NCBI GenBank assembly: GCA_040007395.1
Contig: JBDTVG010000129.1
Location: 1-42,421, forward strand
Length of the DNA stretch: 42,421 nt
DNA from: DATGFK01 sp040007395
Lineage (GTDB): Bacteria > Chloroflexota > Anaerolineae > Aggregatilineales > UBA2796
Direction of reading: 5' to 3'
Part shown: piece after piece, positions 42,367 to 42,421 of the stretch
How positions within the stretch are numbered: the stretch's first letter is position 1
Layout: every line of letters starts with the position of its first letter
Made by a program: the position numbers and the translations under genes
The notes under the pieces: model-generated
Told to the model about the DNA's origin: nothing
The model's input: only the letters and a program-made list of their open reading frames with translations
The model's database searches: none

Positions 42367-42421
42367 ACCTAAGCTGGACTTTACACATGGGTGGTATAAG
42401 AATGAGGCAGACTAAGCAGTC

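Overview
The window looks like chromosomal DNA of a Chloroflexota bacterium, probably of the Anaerolineae. This is inferred from moderate GC, a classical menaquinone operon, many cytosolic multi-sensor histidine kinases, Thr/Pro/Ala-rich linkers in surface proteins, and the lack of phage or plasmid genes. I could run no database search, so the lineage is a judgement, not a result.

Layout. 1-98 (minus) is the 5' end of an unidentified gene. A divergent region with four TATTCG motifs and a perfect consensus sigma-70 promoter (TTGACA, 17 bp, TATAAT) then leads into a menaquinone operon: menF-menD-menH-menB-DUF2867-menE (403-7381). menC, menA and menG are not here. 7439-8100 (minus) is a decayed glycosyltransferase. 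8090-9940 (minus) encodes an exported protein with a VanW-like N-terminus and a class A beta-lactamase-like C-terminus. 10229-10300 (minus) is an initiator tRNA-fMet with its own promoter and terminator. Thioredoxin (minus) and a MerR regulator (plus) diverge around a palindrome in a 19-bp spacer, the classical MerR arrangement, pointing at trxA. 11329-15821 (minus) is a three-gene phosphorelay operon.

16221-17870 holds the most interesting system: an IscB RNA-guided nuclease gene with an upstream HEARO/omega-RNA region, inserted exactly before an ATGA that is the start codon of a formylglycine-generating-enzyme-like gene. A degenerate second copy of the element's right end lies just upstream of the omega-RNA, which suggests two successive insertions at one site and a guide derived from the first.

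19565-22729 is a pentose-phosphate/nucleotide operon (transketolase, RpiB, phosphoribosyltransferase). Then come an AT-rich exported protein of unknown function, a radical SAM protein, surE with an NDUFA9-like SDR, and (minus) a cupredoxin with a Met/Pro-rich insert in its copper loop. 27496-30677 (minus) is a tight operon: mannonate oxidoreductase-like SDR, LarA-superfamily nickel racemase/epimerase and a GH10 xylanase lipoprotein. I read it as glucuronoxylan use with a gluconate/mannonate 2-epimerase step. A wrecked transposase (30906-31392) follows.

31470-37341 (minus) has a membrane histidine kinase, an OmpR-type regulator, a sugar-nucleotide epimerase and a large MacB/FtsX-type permease without its ATPase. 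37444-39105 is urocanate hydratase without other hut genes, followed by a membrane protein of unknown function, a PhzF-family isomerase (minus), and a response-regulator/kinase hybrid preceded by a short signalling tail at the window edge (minus).
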